In this document: positions 16,771-25,935 of the stretch, one piece after another
Layout of the letters: each line of letters opens with the position of its first letter
Numbering within the stretch: the first letter of the stretch is position 1
Translations under genes and position numbers: made by a program
Notes under the pieces: generated by a model
Database searches by the model: none
What the model saw: the letters and a program-made list of their open reading frames with translations, nothing else
Told to the model about the DNA's origin: nothing
Assembly: GCA_023410575.1 (NCBI GenBank)
Contig: JAEYPP010000043.1
Location: 1-64,000 of the forward strand
DNA: 64,000 nt
From: Bacillota bacterium
GTDB lineage: Bacteria; Bacillota; Clostridia; Lachnospirales; Lachnospiraceae
Reading direction: 5' to 3'

Positions 16771-18981
16771 TTAGAATAACGTAGTTTTACCCACAAACGG
16801 TGTATCATCCAACCGTTGTCGGGCCACAAGCTCAGCGAAATAACCATCTTTTTCTATGAGTTCATCATAACTGCCATCCTCGATTATCTGTCCAGCGTTC
16901 AGTACTATAATACGGTCACACTCCTTAATCGTGGATAATCGATGGGCAATAACAATGCGAGTACATTGAAGGCTTGCCAGCGAATCGGCTACTGCCTTTT
17001 GAGTCAAGTTGTCCAGAGCAGAAGTTGCCTCATCAAACATAAGAATACGAGGTTTTGGTGCTATTGCTCGAGCAATCATTAATCTCTGGCGCTGCCCCCC
17101 GGAAATTCCTCCACTACCCTCGCTAATCTGTGTGTGCATCCCCATGGGCATCTCTCGTATGTCATCCGCAATTCCAGCAAGCTTAGCTGCCTCCCATGCG
17201 TCATCCATAGTAAGCCACGGTGCGGAGATAACAATGTTAGAGAAAATATCCCCTGAAAAGAGCTTGCCATTTTGCATCACCACCCCAATGCACTGTCGTA
17301 GCGATTTTAAGTCCACACTACTCAAATCCTTACCATCATAATAAATTGCTCCCTTTTGTGGTGTTTCAAAGCCCAACATCAGTCGCATAAGAGTAGATTT
17401 TCCACAGCCAGTCTGCCCCACCAGCGCTACATACTGCCCTGGGCGGATTTTCAGCGATAGATTGTCCACAATGAGGGGCATATTCTCGGTATAACGAAAG
17501 GAAACATTAGAAAGCTCAATGCCTCCTGAGATACGAGTTAGTACCTTCTTACCAACGGACACCTCTGGTACTGTCTCCAAAATAGGCTTTACCATCTCCA
17601 CTACAGGCTTGATATTGGCCGCCGTCAGAGCGATCCCGGAGAGCGCGAGGAATGCACCACTTACCATACCGTATGCTACATTGAAAGCAAAATAGTCTGC
17701 TACCGAAACTCCTGATCGTATCGCCGCATAATATAGTACAATGGTTCCCACTAGGGAAATACTAGTCGAGATAACCGTATTCAACTTAATAAACATAGGT
17801 GGGTCATAGGTTAAGCTAGCCTTTTGACGGTACAGAGTAGCCCACCTTGAAAAAGCCCGCTTCTCAGCACCAGAGAGCTTTAACTTTTGCACACCACTAA
17901 TGAAAGAATAGATAAGACCTGATTCCTTAGCACTAAGTTCCATAATCCGTTTGGTTCGCTTCATCTGAACTAATGTGGAAAGAAGCGAAAAAAGCATTGT
18001 TACCAGAGTGATTAGAATTGCTGGAAATGCCAATGCTGGTGCATAGTCAAAAAACTGTGTGATGTAAATCAGAGAGAACACGGAAGTAAGTCCTGTGGTT
18101 AGAATAATACTACCTAGCATATCACACAGGTTGTTGACACTCTGGGTACGGCTACTAAGTTCACCGGCACTGTACTCCTTAAACACTTTGGCTGGAAGTG
18201 ACAGCACCCTCATCATGGACGCTGCCTGTACTGCCGTGCCTGTCTTAGTTTTCAAACGCTCCATGACGATATTTTTTATTGTACTCAATAGTATTGTTGC
18301 AATGCTAGTACTTACAAGCATCACAGTTATAGCAAGAAAGAGACGCATATCACCACTTTTTATCACACTTGAAAAGATAATCTTATTAAACTTCGGTCCC
18401 AGCATCCCAATGAGAGTGACAGCCAAGGTTGATATTCCCACCATGGCATAATCTTTAGGAGATAGTATCTGTGCTATGTAAAAAAGTAAATCACGGATAT
18501 TTAGCTTTTTCAGTGGTAGTGGCTTATAAAAGCAGATCGCCTCCGATTCTAACAATACCGCTGTCTGGCGGTTCAGTTTTATCATTTTGCCACTTTCATA
18601 GTCGAAAAAAGCGTATCCAGAAAGACCATGAGGTAACAGAGCCACAATACCACCAGTTTTGAGACTTCCCAAAAATGCACCCACTCCATCACGGTACCAT
18701 GAACCTTCTAAGTTAACTACTCGGCGCATAATACCAGAGGGGCGCAGCAAGTATTCTAGCTGTTCGTTCATATCGGTTAGCCCGTCTGGCAACTGCGTGG
18801 ACTTAATATGGTAATACTTTAGAATTTCGTCCACTGCATCTTTCGTTTTCTGACGGTCATCCATCAGTGCACGTTCCATACTCTTTCCCATAACTACTCC
18901 TGCCATAGAATCAAAAGCATCTGAAAAGGCATCATCATCCGCCTTGATTCGTTGCTTAATCTGCTCATCAAACCATCCCAT
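16771..18981 (-). CDS. NHLM-type bacteriocin exporter, ABC2 subunit (permease-ATPase without peptidase)
   Basis: 737 aa from ATG 18981 (GGGAGG nine bases upstream); a longer frame to 19071 overlaps the ABC1 gene without an RBS. An N-terminal ~150-residue cytoplasmic segment with no C39 catalytic Cys is followed by six membrane helices (~170-430). The ATPase domain has Walker A GQTGCGKST, signature SGGISGGQRQR and Walker B ILMFDEATSALD. The arrangement matches the second ABC protein of NHLM bacteriocin systems (TIGR03797-like, from memory). It lies 16 nt after ABC1 and likely forms a heterodimer with it to export the double-glycine peptides downstream. Confidence 0.85.
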   Translation of the reverse strand: MGWFDEQIKQRIKADDDAFSDAFDSMAGVVMGKSMERALMDDRQKTKDAVDEILKYYHIKSTQLPDGLTDMNEQLEYLLRPSGIMRRVVNLEGSWYRDGVGAFLGSLKTGGIVALLPHGLSGYAFFDYESGKMIKLNRQTAVLLESEAICFYKPLPLKKLNIRDLLFYIAQILSPKDYAMVGISTLAVTLIGMLGPKFNKIIFSSVIKSGDMRLFLAITVMLVSTSIATILLSTIKNIVMERLKTKTGTAVQAASMMRVLSLPAKVFKEYSAGELSSRTQSVNNLCDMLGSIILTTGLTSVFSLIYITQFFDYAPALAFPAILITLVTMLFSLLSTLVQMKRTKRIMELSAKESGLIYSFISGVQKLKLSGAEKRAFSRWATLYRQKASLTYDPPMFIKLNTVISTSISLVGTIVLYYAAIRSGVSVADYFAFNVAYGMVSGAFLALSGIALTAANIKPVVEMVKPILETVPEVSVGKKVLTRISGGIELSNVSFRYTENMPLIVDNLSLKIRPGQYVALVGQTGCGKSTLMRLMLGFETPQKGAIYYDGKDLSSVDLKSLRQCIGVVMQNGKLFSGDIFSNIVISAPWLTMDDAWEAAKLAGIADDIREMPMGMHTQISEGSGGISGGQRQRLMIARAIAPKPRILMFDEATSALDNLTQKAVADSLASLQCTRIVIAHRLSTIKECDRIIVLNAGQIIEDGSYDELIEKDGYFAELVARQRLDDTPFVGKTTLF

Positions 18982-18997
18982 TGTCCTCAACCTCCCT

Positions 18998-21172
18998 TCA
19001 TTCGTTTGCAACCAGAGAGGTATAAATTCCACCCTTGGCATAAAGCTCGTCATGGGTACCTCGCTCCACAACTTTGCCCTTATCCATAACTACAATCTCG
19101 TCGCAGTCACGTATGGTGGATAAGCGATGTGCAATAACGATACAAGTAATCCCCCTGTTTTTAATGGCATTTACCACTTCAAACTCTGTTTTGGCATCCA
19201 ATGCAGAGGTAGCCTCGTCCATGATGATGATGGTGGGATCCTGAGCCAGAACTCTTGCAATCTCCAATCGCTGTCGCTGTCCACCGGATAAATCCTTACC
19301 ACCCTCCATTAACTTATAGTCATAGCCACCATCTCGACCCATGATATCCTCATGAAGACTAGCATCCCGTGCTGCCATGATAGCCTCGAAATCTTCAATA
19401 GAACTGTCCCACATCTTAATATTGTTTCCAATTGTATCCTCAAAAAGAATGATATCTTGATCTACCACAGCCACTGAGCCGGTGAAAATACTTCTGTTAA
19501 TGTCTTTGATTGATTTGCCATCGAACAGAATCTCACCACTAAACGGCTGATACAGCCCAGAAATTAGCTTTGAAAGGGTACTCTTGCCGCAACCGGAAGG
19601 ACCTACTAAGGCCACCCAACTTCCAGGTTTTAGATTCAAATTAAAATGCTCAATAAGAGGTGTCGCGAGTGGGGAGTAACCGAAGGTCACATCTTTCATA
19701 ACCACCTCCCCTAAAAGCTTGTTATACTTATCTGTTTCTTTCAAGTTACTGTCATAGTTTACATCAGTAGGATATTCCATCACATCCTCAATACGCTCCA
19801 TATTGGTTCGCATCTCCTGAATGGTCTGCCCTGCACCAATGAGGGACGAAGCTGGTGCAGTAAAGCTACCCAAAAATCCCTGAAACGCTAGAATCATACC
19901 TATAGTGAACTCTCCCTGTATAGTTAAGTACACACCTAGCATCAATACAGCAATGGAGGAAAGTGAGGAAACTAAAGTTGGTACTAGTCCTAAGTAGTGA
20001 TTAACCTTTGCGAATTTCACCGTCTGGCTGTTCATCCCAGCCTGATATCCTGCCCATTTTTCAAAATAACCGTTTTCTGCACCGCTAGCCTTAATTGTCT
20101 CAATCATCTCAATGCCTGCCACAGTAGAACCAGCAAGTTTACCTGCGTCACGCATTTGTACCCGAGTGATGTTGATTCGCCTCTGGGAGATAATCCGCGC
20201 TAAGCTTAAGTTAATCAGAATAGATGAAAGACCCACTATCGTCAGTAGAATGCTGTACTGTAGCATGGCGATCAGATAAAACACCATCATCCCTGTCTGG
20301 AGTACAAGCGGGGCAAAGGTGGAAATCAAGGAGTTTGCGATACCCTCGTTGAGGGACTGCCGCATGGCGATGTCACCTGCCATCCGCTGAGAAAAAAATG
20401 CCATGGGCATTCTAAGTACATGCCACAAAAAAGAGGAATTGGCTATAATGGCCAGCTTGCCCTTCAGTTTCAGTGTATAGACAGCCTGCACCCATGCAAC
20501 AATTAATGCCATAACAGACATCAGAGTGAGCCCTATCAGGAAAGGTAAGAACCACTCAGGATTTCGCCTAGTGAGTAACCTATCCAAAAATACTCTTGAA
20601 AAAGCTGGATTAATAATGCCCATCAGAGAGGAAATGGCTGTCGTAAGAACCACAAAGGTCACAGCTGCGCCAGTACCCACCATACGCTTTTTGATAAAAC
20701 TCCATGTACTCTTGGGCTTCCCATCTGCTACAAAACTCTCACCCGGCTCCAAAAGGAGACATACACCTGTGAAAGACTTGTCGAACTGTTCCATAGTAAC
20801 ACTGTACACACCTTTGGCTGGATCATTTAAATAAGCTTTGTCACCCTGAAATCCGTCTAGTACTACGAAATGATTGAAATTCCAATGTATAATACAGGGA
20901 AAACGTCCGTTTTTTCGTAAATCCTCTGGTTCATAGCGATAGCCCTGGGCATTCAGCCCGTAGCTTCGTGCCGCTTTCAGTATATTTAAGGCTTTAGCAC
21001 CATCCCGGCTGACACCACAGTCGGCACGTGCCTGTTCTAACGGTATCCACTTGCCGTAATAAGCTAGAACCATACAAAGGCTTGCTGCACCACACTCTAG
21101 TGTCTCAAGTTGCATCACGACGGGTACCTTAACCCGACCTTTTTTTATGGATTTTTTTATTTTTTCTACCAT
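18998..21172 (-). CDS. NHLM-type bacteriocin exporter, ABC1 subunit with C39 leader peptidase
   Basis: 724 aa from ATG 21172 (GAGG six bases upstream). An N-terminal C39 peptidase domain (~15-140) shows LETLECGAASL with catalytic Cys27, NHFVVLDG with His101 and NDPAKG with Asp117, all intact. Six membrane helices follow, then an ATPase domain with Walker A GPSGCGKST, signature LSGGQRQR and Walker B IIIMDEATSALD. The enzyme should cut leaders after Gly-Gly and export the core peptide. Its position immediately upstream of ABC2 and three LSDE-x-L-x-x-x-SGG peptides defines the export half of this locus. Confidence 0.92.
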   Translation of the reverse strand: MVEKIKKSIKKGRVKVPVVMQLETLECGAASLCMVLAYYGKWIPLEQARADCGVSRDGAKALNILKAARSYGLNAQGYRYEPEDLRKNGRFPCIIHWNFNHFVVLDGFQGDKAYLNDPAKGVYSVTMEQFDKSFTGVCLLLEPGESFVADGKPKSTWSFIKKRMVGTGAAVTFVVLTTAISSLMGIINPAFSRVFLDRLLTRRNPEWFLPFLIGLTLMSVMALIVAWVQAVYTLKLKGKLAIIANSSFLWHVLRMPMAFFSQRMAGDIAMRQSLNEGIANSLISTFAPLVLQTGMMVFYLIAMLQYSILLTIVGLSSILINLSLARIISQRRINITRVQMRDAGKLAGSTVAGIEMIETIKASGAENGYFEKWAGYQAGMNSQTVKFAKVNHYLGLVPTLVSSLSSIAVLMLGVYLTIQGEFTIGMILAFQGFLGSFTAPASSLIGAGQTIQEMRTNMERIEDVMEYPTDVNYDSNLKETDKYNKLLGEVVMKDVTFGYSPLATPLIEHFNLNLKPGSWVALVGPSGCGKSTLSKLISGLYQPFSGEILFDGKSIKDINRSIFTGSVAVVDQDIILFEDTIGNNIKMWDSSIEDFEAIMAARDASLHEDIMGRDGGYDYKLMEGGKDLSGGQRQRLEIARVLAQDPTIIIMDEATSALDAKTEFEVVNAIKNRGITCIVIAHRLSTIRDCDEIVVMDKGKVVERGTHDELYAKGGIYTSLVANE

Positions 21173-21180
21173 GCTCCACC

Positions 21181-21657
21181 TCAATTCAACAAGAAAGAGA
21201 TGGGCGAGATTGTTTCAAGAACAATATTGGCCATGTACGTACCGTCTTGTACGGTAGTATCTACCTCCACAGCAACCATCCAGTCTCCAACTTTTATTCC
21301 ACTCAAGTAAAGTGCATAAGCGTTGAAGTCCGTAGTAATTTCAATAGGAGTCGAGGTAATCGACACAATTTTACCTGTACTTCCACCTATACGTACTTCC
21401 ATGCCAGGAGCAAGATTGTTTACTTCCTCAGGGGTAACGTAACAGGTAGACTTGCCATCCTGCACGATAGCTACTGCTTCTCGAGTCGTCGTAAGCGTAC
21501 CAAATATACCCCAAAAACAAACACCGATCAGCATTACAATCACTGTTCCCAAAACTAACCATACACTAGGGTTGGACACCTTGATGTAGTCATTGAGCTG
21601 TTCGGGAGAGGACACTCGATCCAAACTTGATTTCCGAAAAATAGTGTTACTTTTCAT
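21181..21657 (-). CDS. Short NHLP bacteriocin-system secretion protein (HlyD/MFP-like)
   Basis: 158 aa. The N-terminus FRKSSLDRVSSPEQLNDYIKVSNPSVWLVLG matches NHLM-associated membrane-fusion proteins, and one membrane helix covers about 33-55. The remainder has only a short beta-rich, lipoyl-like portion (VTPEEVNNLAPGMEVRIGGSTGKIVSI, then VGDWMVAVEVDTTVQDG). Family members are normally much longer, with a coiled-coil hairpin that is missing here. In a single-membrane organism a short adaptor may suffice. It is eight nt upstream of ABC1 and so heads the exporter trio. Confidence 0.8.
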   Translation of the reverse strand: MKSNTIFRKSSLDRVSSPEQLNDYIKVSNPSVWLVLGTVIVMLIGVCFWGIFGTLTTTREAVAIVQDGKSTCYVTPEEVNNLAPGMEVRIGGSTGKIVSITSTPIEITTDFNAYALYLSGIKVGDWMVAVEVDTTVQDGTYMANIVLETISPISFLLN

Positions 21658-21711
21658 GTTATAATCTCCTTCGATATTGTGATGAGCGCTGCTAAATTGG
21701 CTCCTGTATTG

Positions 21712-23721
21712 TCATCTTCGTTTTGTAAGTGTCAAAGTATTTAGATTATTGTTATATTCATATTCCATAGTGTCTACAGACTTCTTTACCATAAAAATAC
21801 CCAGTCCACCGATGTTGCGTTCTTCGGCTGAAAGATTAATATCTGGATTAGGGTTCCTCGTTGGATCATAAGGGAAGCCGTTGTCGGTAAAGCGTAGGAT
21901 AATGGAATCTTCTTTTATATCTACGAATACGGTTGCCTCACTTGCGTTAGAGTATCTTACAATGTTAGAAAAGATTTCATCCACAGCAATGTTCATCTGG
22001 ATCATCACCTTCATAGGAATTCCCGCTGATATCAACTCTGACTCCACAAAGGCAGATACCTGTTGAATAGACTCTAACGTAGGAGATATTTTTAACTTCT
22101 TCATACCCAAAACATTTTGGGGCACCAGTTCTATACTTAACATTGTGATATCATCAAACTGAGGTGCTTCTCCTACAAAGACTTCAATGTCCTCTTTCAT
22201 CAGATGCAGTAATACTTCACAGTTGACGTCCTTATTGCGATTTAATGCATCCAACATTCTATCGGTACCATAAAGCTCATTATGAGCATTGGTTGCTTCG
22301 GCTACACCATCAGTGTAGAGAAACAGTCTATCCCCAGGTTTTAGCCAAAGGTCATATTCCTTATAGCGAGTACCTTCCATTCCAGCCAGTACAAAGCCAT
22401 GTTTATCCTTAATAAGTTCGTAATCACCGTTCACACGCTTCATTACTGGGTACTCATGTCCAGCATTGGCACAAGTGAGTTTACCAGTTGAAATTTCCAA
22501 AATGCCTAGCCAAACTGTGACGAACATCTCCGCTTCATTATTTTCACAAAGCTGATCATTAACCTTTTCAAGTACTTCTTTGGGTGAAAGACCTGTCTGC
22601 GTTACATTCTTTAGAAGTGTCTTGGAAATTACCATAAAGAGAGCCGCTGGTACTCCTTTACCAGAAACATCTGCCATCACCATGGCAAGCCTATTCTCAT
22701 CTACGAAGAAGAAATCGTAGAAATCTCCCCCAACTTCTTTAGCAGGAGTCATGGTAGCATAGATGTCTAACTCCGTCCGCTCAGGAAATGCTGGGAAGAT
22801 GCAAGGTAACATACTTGCTTGAATATGTTTCGCTACGTCCAACTCTGCACCGATACGTTCCTTTTCAGCAGTCACAGTAGTCAGATCCTCAATATAAGTA
22901 TAGATGTCGGATTCCATTTGCCGAATAGAGCGATAAAGATGTCCTAATTCATCTCTTGTGTCTAGCCCAGGAAGTTCTAATATCCCATTAACGCCCTCTT
23001 CACGTTCACGACGCCTTACAAAGTCGCCAGTGGCCAATGCCAAACGGTTAATAGGTGTAACTAGTATCCTTCGAGTAGCTGTCAATAGCAGAACGGCTAA
23101 CACTAAAGTGAGGCTTATGAGAATTCCTGCCAGCTTGAGAAGAAAACTCTGCTCCATAGTCTTAATCTCAGTCATAGAGAGATCAACGTTTACATAACCT
23201 CGCATAACACCACTCTCATCTTTGATAGGAACTAGAGCCGAAATCAACCAACCAAACTCATAGTCAGTAATAATGGGTTCAATAATGTTACCAGTAAGAA
23301 AATTCTGCTTATTATCTAGAAATTCTCCAGGGTAAAAGGTCTGGAAGTCACCTAGAGTAAAAGCTTCCTCACTCTGATCGGTATCATAGATATAGTAAAA
23401 GCCCTCGTTGGTTGGTTTGGTCACTACAGCATAGATGATGTCATTACTCTCCTGAATATTGATTAAACGCTTTCTAGTCTCCCAATAAGTATCGTCTTCT
23501 TTACCAGTTTCTAAGTAATATTCGATGGAGTCTGGATCTACCTCACCGGCAATTGTCTGAGCTAGATTATAAGCTGTTTGAATCAGCTGATCCTCCAATG
23601 CTTTTTTGTATGTCTGGTATCCAAAGATGATTGCAACCGTACTCAATACCGTTGCAATAAACACAATTCCTACCGTTGTTTTAAGTCCTAAGGAAATTCG
23701 GACAGTTTTATTTAGTTTCAT
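21712..23721 (-). CDS. Membrane SpoIIE-family PP2C phosphatase with sensor, HAMP and HATPase domains
   Basis: 669 aa: membrane helix 15-35, extracytoplasmic Cache-like sensor ~36-193, second helix 194-214, HAMP and helical linker ~215-310. The PP2C/SpoIIE domain spans ~315-535, with metal-binding GGDFYD and ADVSGKG, AGHEYP and DGVAEA. A C-terminal HATPase_c domain at ~555-669 has N-box DEIFSN and G1 TDNGFPYDP, then GGLGIFMVKK. Known relatives (RsbU/SpoIIE) dephosphorylate STAS anti-anti-sigma factors, while RsbW-like HATPases phosphorylate them. Here both activities may sit in one chain. The likely partner is the STAS protein two genes upstream. The signal sensed is unknown. Confidence 0.9.
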   Translation of the reverse strand: MKLNKTVRISLGLKTTVGIVFIATVLSTVAIIFGYQTYKKALEDQLIQTAYNLAQTIAGEVDPDSIEYYLETGKEDDTYWETRKRLINIQESNDIIYAVVTKPTNEGFYYIYDTDQSEEAFTLGDFQTFYPGEFLDNKQNFLTGNIIEPIITDYEFGWLISALVPIKDESGVMRGYVNVDLSMTEIKTMEQSFLLKLAGILISLTLVLAVLLLTATRRILVTPINRLALATGDFVRRREREEGVNGILELPGLDTRDELGHLYRSIRQMESDIYTYIEDLTTVTAEKERIGAELDVAKHIQASMLPCIFPAFPERTELDIYATMTPAKEVGGDFYDFFFVDENRLAMVMADVSGKGVPAALFMVISKTLLKNVTQTGLSPKEVLEKVNDQLCENNEAEMFVTVWLGILEISTGKLTCANAGHEYPVMKRVNGDYELIKDKHGFVLAGMEGTRYKEYDLWLKPGDRLFLYTDGVAEATNAHNELYGTDRMLDALNRNKDVNCEVLLHLMKEDIEVFVGEAPQFDDITMLSIELVPQNVLGMKKLKISPTLESIQQVSAFVESELISAGIPMKVMIQMNIAVDEIFSNIVRYSNASEATVFVDIKEDSIILRFTDNGFPYDPTRNPNPDINLSAEERNIGGLGIFMVKKSVDTMEYEYNNNLNTLTLTKRR

Positions 23722-23747
23722 AAAGTTTTTCCTCCCCTATTCCTTAC

Positions 23748-25499
23748 TTACAGTATGATGAACAGCGTATTGAAGCCCTGATATCTCCGATAAAAAAACT
23801 CTTTTGCCTTTTTTCGAACAATCATCATTCCTAAGGCATTAGGACCATCACCCTCCTTAGCCAAGAAAGGATTAAATTCATAAGAATTGTCTCTCAAATG
23901 GAGCGTAAAACCGTCCTGATCTGCTGATACGGTTAGCTTAATCAATACATCATTCCGATGATTATTCTTCGCGTCCTCAAGAATGGCTGCACAAATCTCT
24001 TCGACCACCAAGGTAGCATAGTAGCTTTGCTGACTTGTGCAGTCCCATTCCTCACAAGTCCTTGCAAGCTGCTCCACTATGTCACCCAATAAGTCACTAT
24101 TCTGAATATATGTTGAAAAACAACGAATTGTCGCCTCTTTCGAATCAACAGCTAACTCATTGTTTCCCTTTTGCTTTCTAAATATAGTAAGTGTATAACA
24201 GAAAGTACACAACTCAGAGATTGGGAACACCAGCCAAAAGACATTCAAACCAAAGGGTGAAAGAGCAAACATTGGTATTAAAAAGCATATAAATAGTCGT
24301 AATGATTGAATTATCAGTGCGCTACGCTCTCTTTGTGTCGTCTGTTGATAATAAATTGCAATCTGATTCCACAGGGATGGCAAAATACTAATACAGTAAA
24401 TTCGAATTGCTACCGAACCAACTTCTCTTGCTTCACCCGAGAGTCCAAACAGAGCACCAAGCGGAGTAGCCCCAAATGAAAGACCCGCGATTACAATCAG
24501 TGCCAGTGCTGAACCATACCATACAGATAGCCGAACGGTGCGTCTAACAGCAGGAATGTCGTGTTCTGCTTGATAAGTGCTAATCATAGGCTGAAGTGTC
24601 ATTCCAGTACCATCAGCCACAGCGACAAAAAATAAGGAGAGATTATATACTACACCGAAGACTGCTACACCTACCGGTCCACTAATGGAAAATAACAGAG
24701 TGTTTGCACAAAGTACTGTGATAAATTGATAAATATGCTGTACAGCCGATGCAAAGCCAGTTCGTATACAACTAAAAAGTCCACGAGGATTAAACGGAGA
24801 CCAGCAAAATCGCAACAACCCTTGTTTTCTTAGAATATGTTTCCCGCAGATTGCAAGACAGAACATCGCTCCAATAACAGTAGACCATACGGAACCCTCC
24901 GCTCCCATATTCAGACGAATTACAAAGATATAATTAAGCACGATATCTACAGCATTAGAAACAGTTAATGCAACAGCGGCTCGTTTTGGGGCTCCGTCCG
25001 CATGAACAAAGTAGTAAAGTGGCCCCTGACAAAACATGATTGGAACACAAAGAAGCTGTGCTCGGACATATCTCTTTGCGATAGCATACACACCTTCATA
25101 ATCAGGACTTGCCCCTAAAATTCCTAAAAGTTGTGGGAGAAATATAAGACCAAGCACTATCGTCACAAGATAAGTAGCAATCAAAAAGCGAAGTACAGTA
25201 CCAAACAAGCGATTCGCTTCTTTCGGCTTTCCACCTCCCATAAGGGAGGCATAATGGATGGATCCACCGATGGAAAGCCCATAGCTAAGAACGTTGTAAA
25301 ACAGATAAATTGGAATACCAAGTGAGATAGCTGATAATCCATCCGCTCCTAGTTTGGAGCCAACGACTAGACAGTCTACCATTCCGCCAAGGGCTAAACT
25401 TAAGTTGGATAGGAGCGAAGGAATGAAAAAACGCCGAAATGCTTTGTCTACAAAAATTCGCTCTTGTCCAGCGGTGGCAGCTGTACGAGGCGTCATCAT
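23748..25499 (-). CDS. MATE-family transporter fused to a degenerate HATPase domain
   Basis: 583 aa. Residues ~15-440 are a MATE efflux transporter with about twelve helices (LSNLSLALGGMVDCLVVG, LGADGLSAISLGIPIYLF). After a linker, residues ~455-583 resemble an RsbW/SpoIIAB-type HATPase: YYATLVVEEICAAIL (N-box position, with the conserved Asn replaced by Ala), LHLRDNSYEFNPF (G1 box) and NALGMMIVRKKAKEFFYRRYQG. This is not the usual MATE length (~450). The gene overlaps the STAS gene by ATGA, implying translational coupling and probably physical interaction. I infer that the STAS protein or SpoIIE phosphatase regulates, or is regulated by, this transporter. Confidence 0.85.
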   Translation of the reverse strand: MMTPRTAATAGQERIFVDKAFRRFFIPSLLSNLSLALGGMVDCLVVGSKLGADGLSAISLGIPIYLFYNVLSYGLSIGGSIHYASLMGGGKPKEANRLFGTVLRFLIATYLVTIVLGLIFLPQLLGILGASPDYEGVYAIAKRYVRAQLLCVPIMFCQGPLYYFVHADGAPKRAAVALTVSNAVDIVLNYIFVIRLNMGAEGSVWSTVIGAMFCLAICGKHILRKQGLLRFCWSPFNPRGLFSCIRTGFASAVQHIYQFITVLCANTLLFSISGPVGVAVFGVVYNLSLFFVAVADGTGMTLQPMISTYQAEHDIPAVRRTVRLSVWYGSALALIVIAGLSFGATPLGALFGLSGEAREVGSVAIRIYCISILPSLWNQIAIYYQQTTQRERSALIIQSLRLFICFLIPMFALSPFGLNVFWLVFPISELCTFCYTLTIFRKQKGNNELAVDSKEATIRCFSTYIQNSDLLGDIVEQLARTCEEWDCTSQQSYYATLVVEEICAAILEDAKNNHRNDVLIKLTVSADQDGFTLHLRDNSYEFNPFLAKEGDGPNALGMMIVRKKAKEFFYRRYQGFNTLFIIL

Positions 25500-25795
25500 G
25501 ACTCAACGGTGAGGATATCCGTAAATCCCGTCACTTCGAACACCTCAAGAATCGTTTCATTCACGTGTCGAATAACCATATTACCCTGCTTGTTCATTAT
25601 CTTTTGGGCAGACAGAAGAACTCGTAAACCGGCAGATGATATGTACTCCAGTTCAGAAAAATTCAGGATGAGAGAATCTACACCGCTCATCGATATTTTT
25701 AACTCCTCCTCTAGCTGTGGTGCTGTTGTGGTATCCAGTCGTCCAACCAATCCTACCGTTAACTCACTTCCATTTAAAGTTTTATTAATTGTCAT
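25496..25795 (-). CDS. STAS-domain anti-sigma-factor-antagonist-like protein
   Basis: 99 aa from ATG 25795 (GGAGG eight bases upstream). A single STAS domain shows GRLDTTTAPQLEEEL, LILNFSELEYISSAGLRVLL and a C-terminal VTGFTDILTV. The serine in ISSAGLR is the site phosphorylated in RsbV/SpoIIAA. In known systems the unphosphorylated form binds a HATPase kinase and releases its target. No sigma factor is encoded in the window, so the target may be one of the HATPase domains fused to the MATE, SpoIIE or ABC proteins of the same locus. Four-base overlap with the MATE fusion. Confidence 0.9.
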   Translation of the reverse strand: MTINKTLNGSELTVGLVGRLDTTTAPQLEEELKISMSGVDSLILNFSELEYISSAGLRVLLSAQKIMNKQGNMVIRHVNETILEVFEVTGFTDILTVES

Positions 25796-25935
25796 ATTCT
25801 TTTCCTCCAATGTTTTTTATGAGATTGTCAATTTCCTCTGATAAAAGTTCCAATTACGTTACTAATATGTGTGATTTATTTTGATGAATGATTCTTTTTT
25901 TCATACTCTGCAGATAATAAGCGGGTTCATTTTTT

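Noticed and set aside
18982..19071. N-terminal extension of ABC2 into ABC1
   Set aside because: No ribosome binding site, and the sequence is the shadow of the ABC1 C-terminus; ATG 18981 follows GGGAGG.
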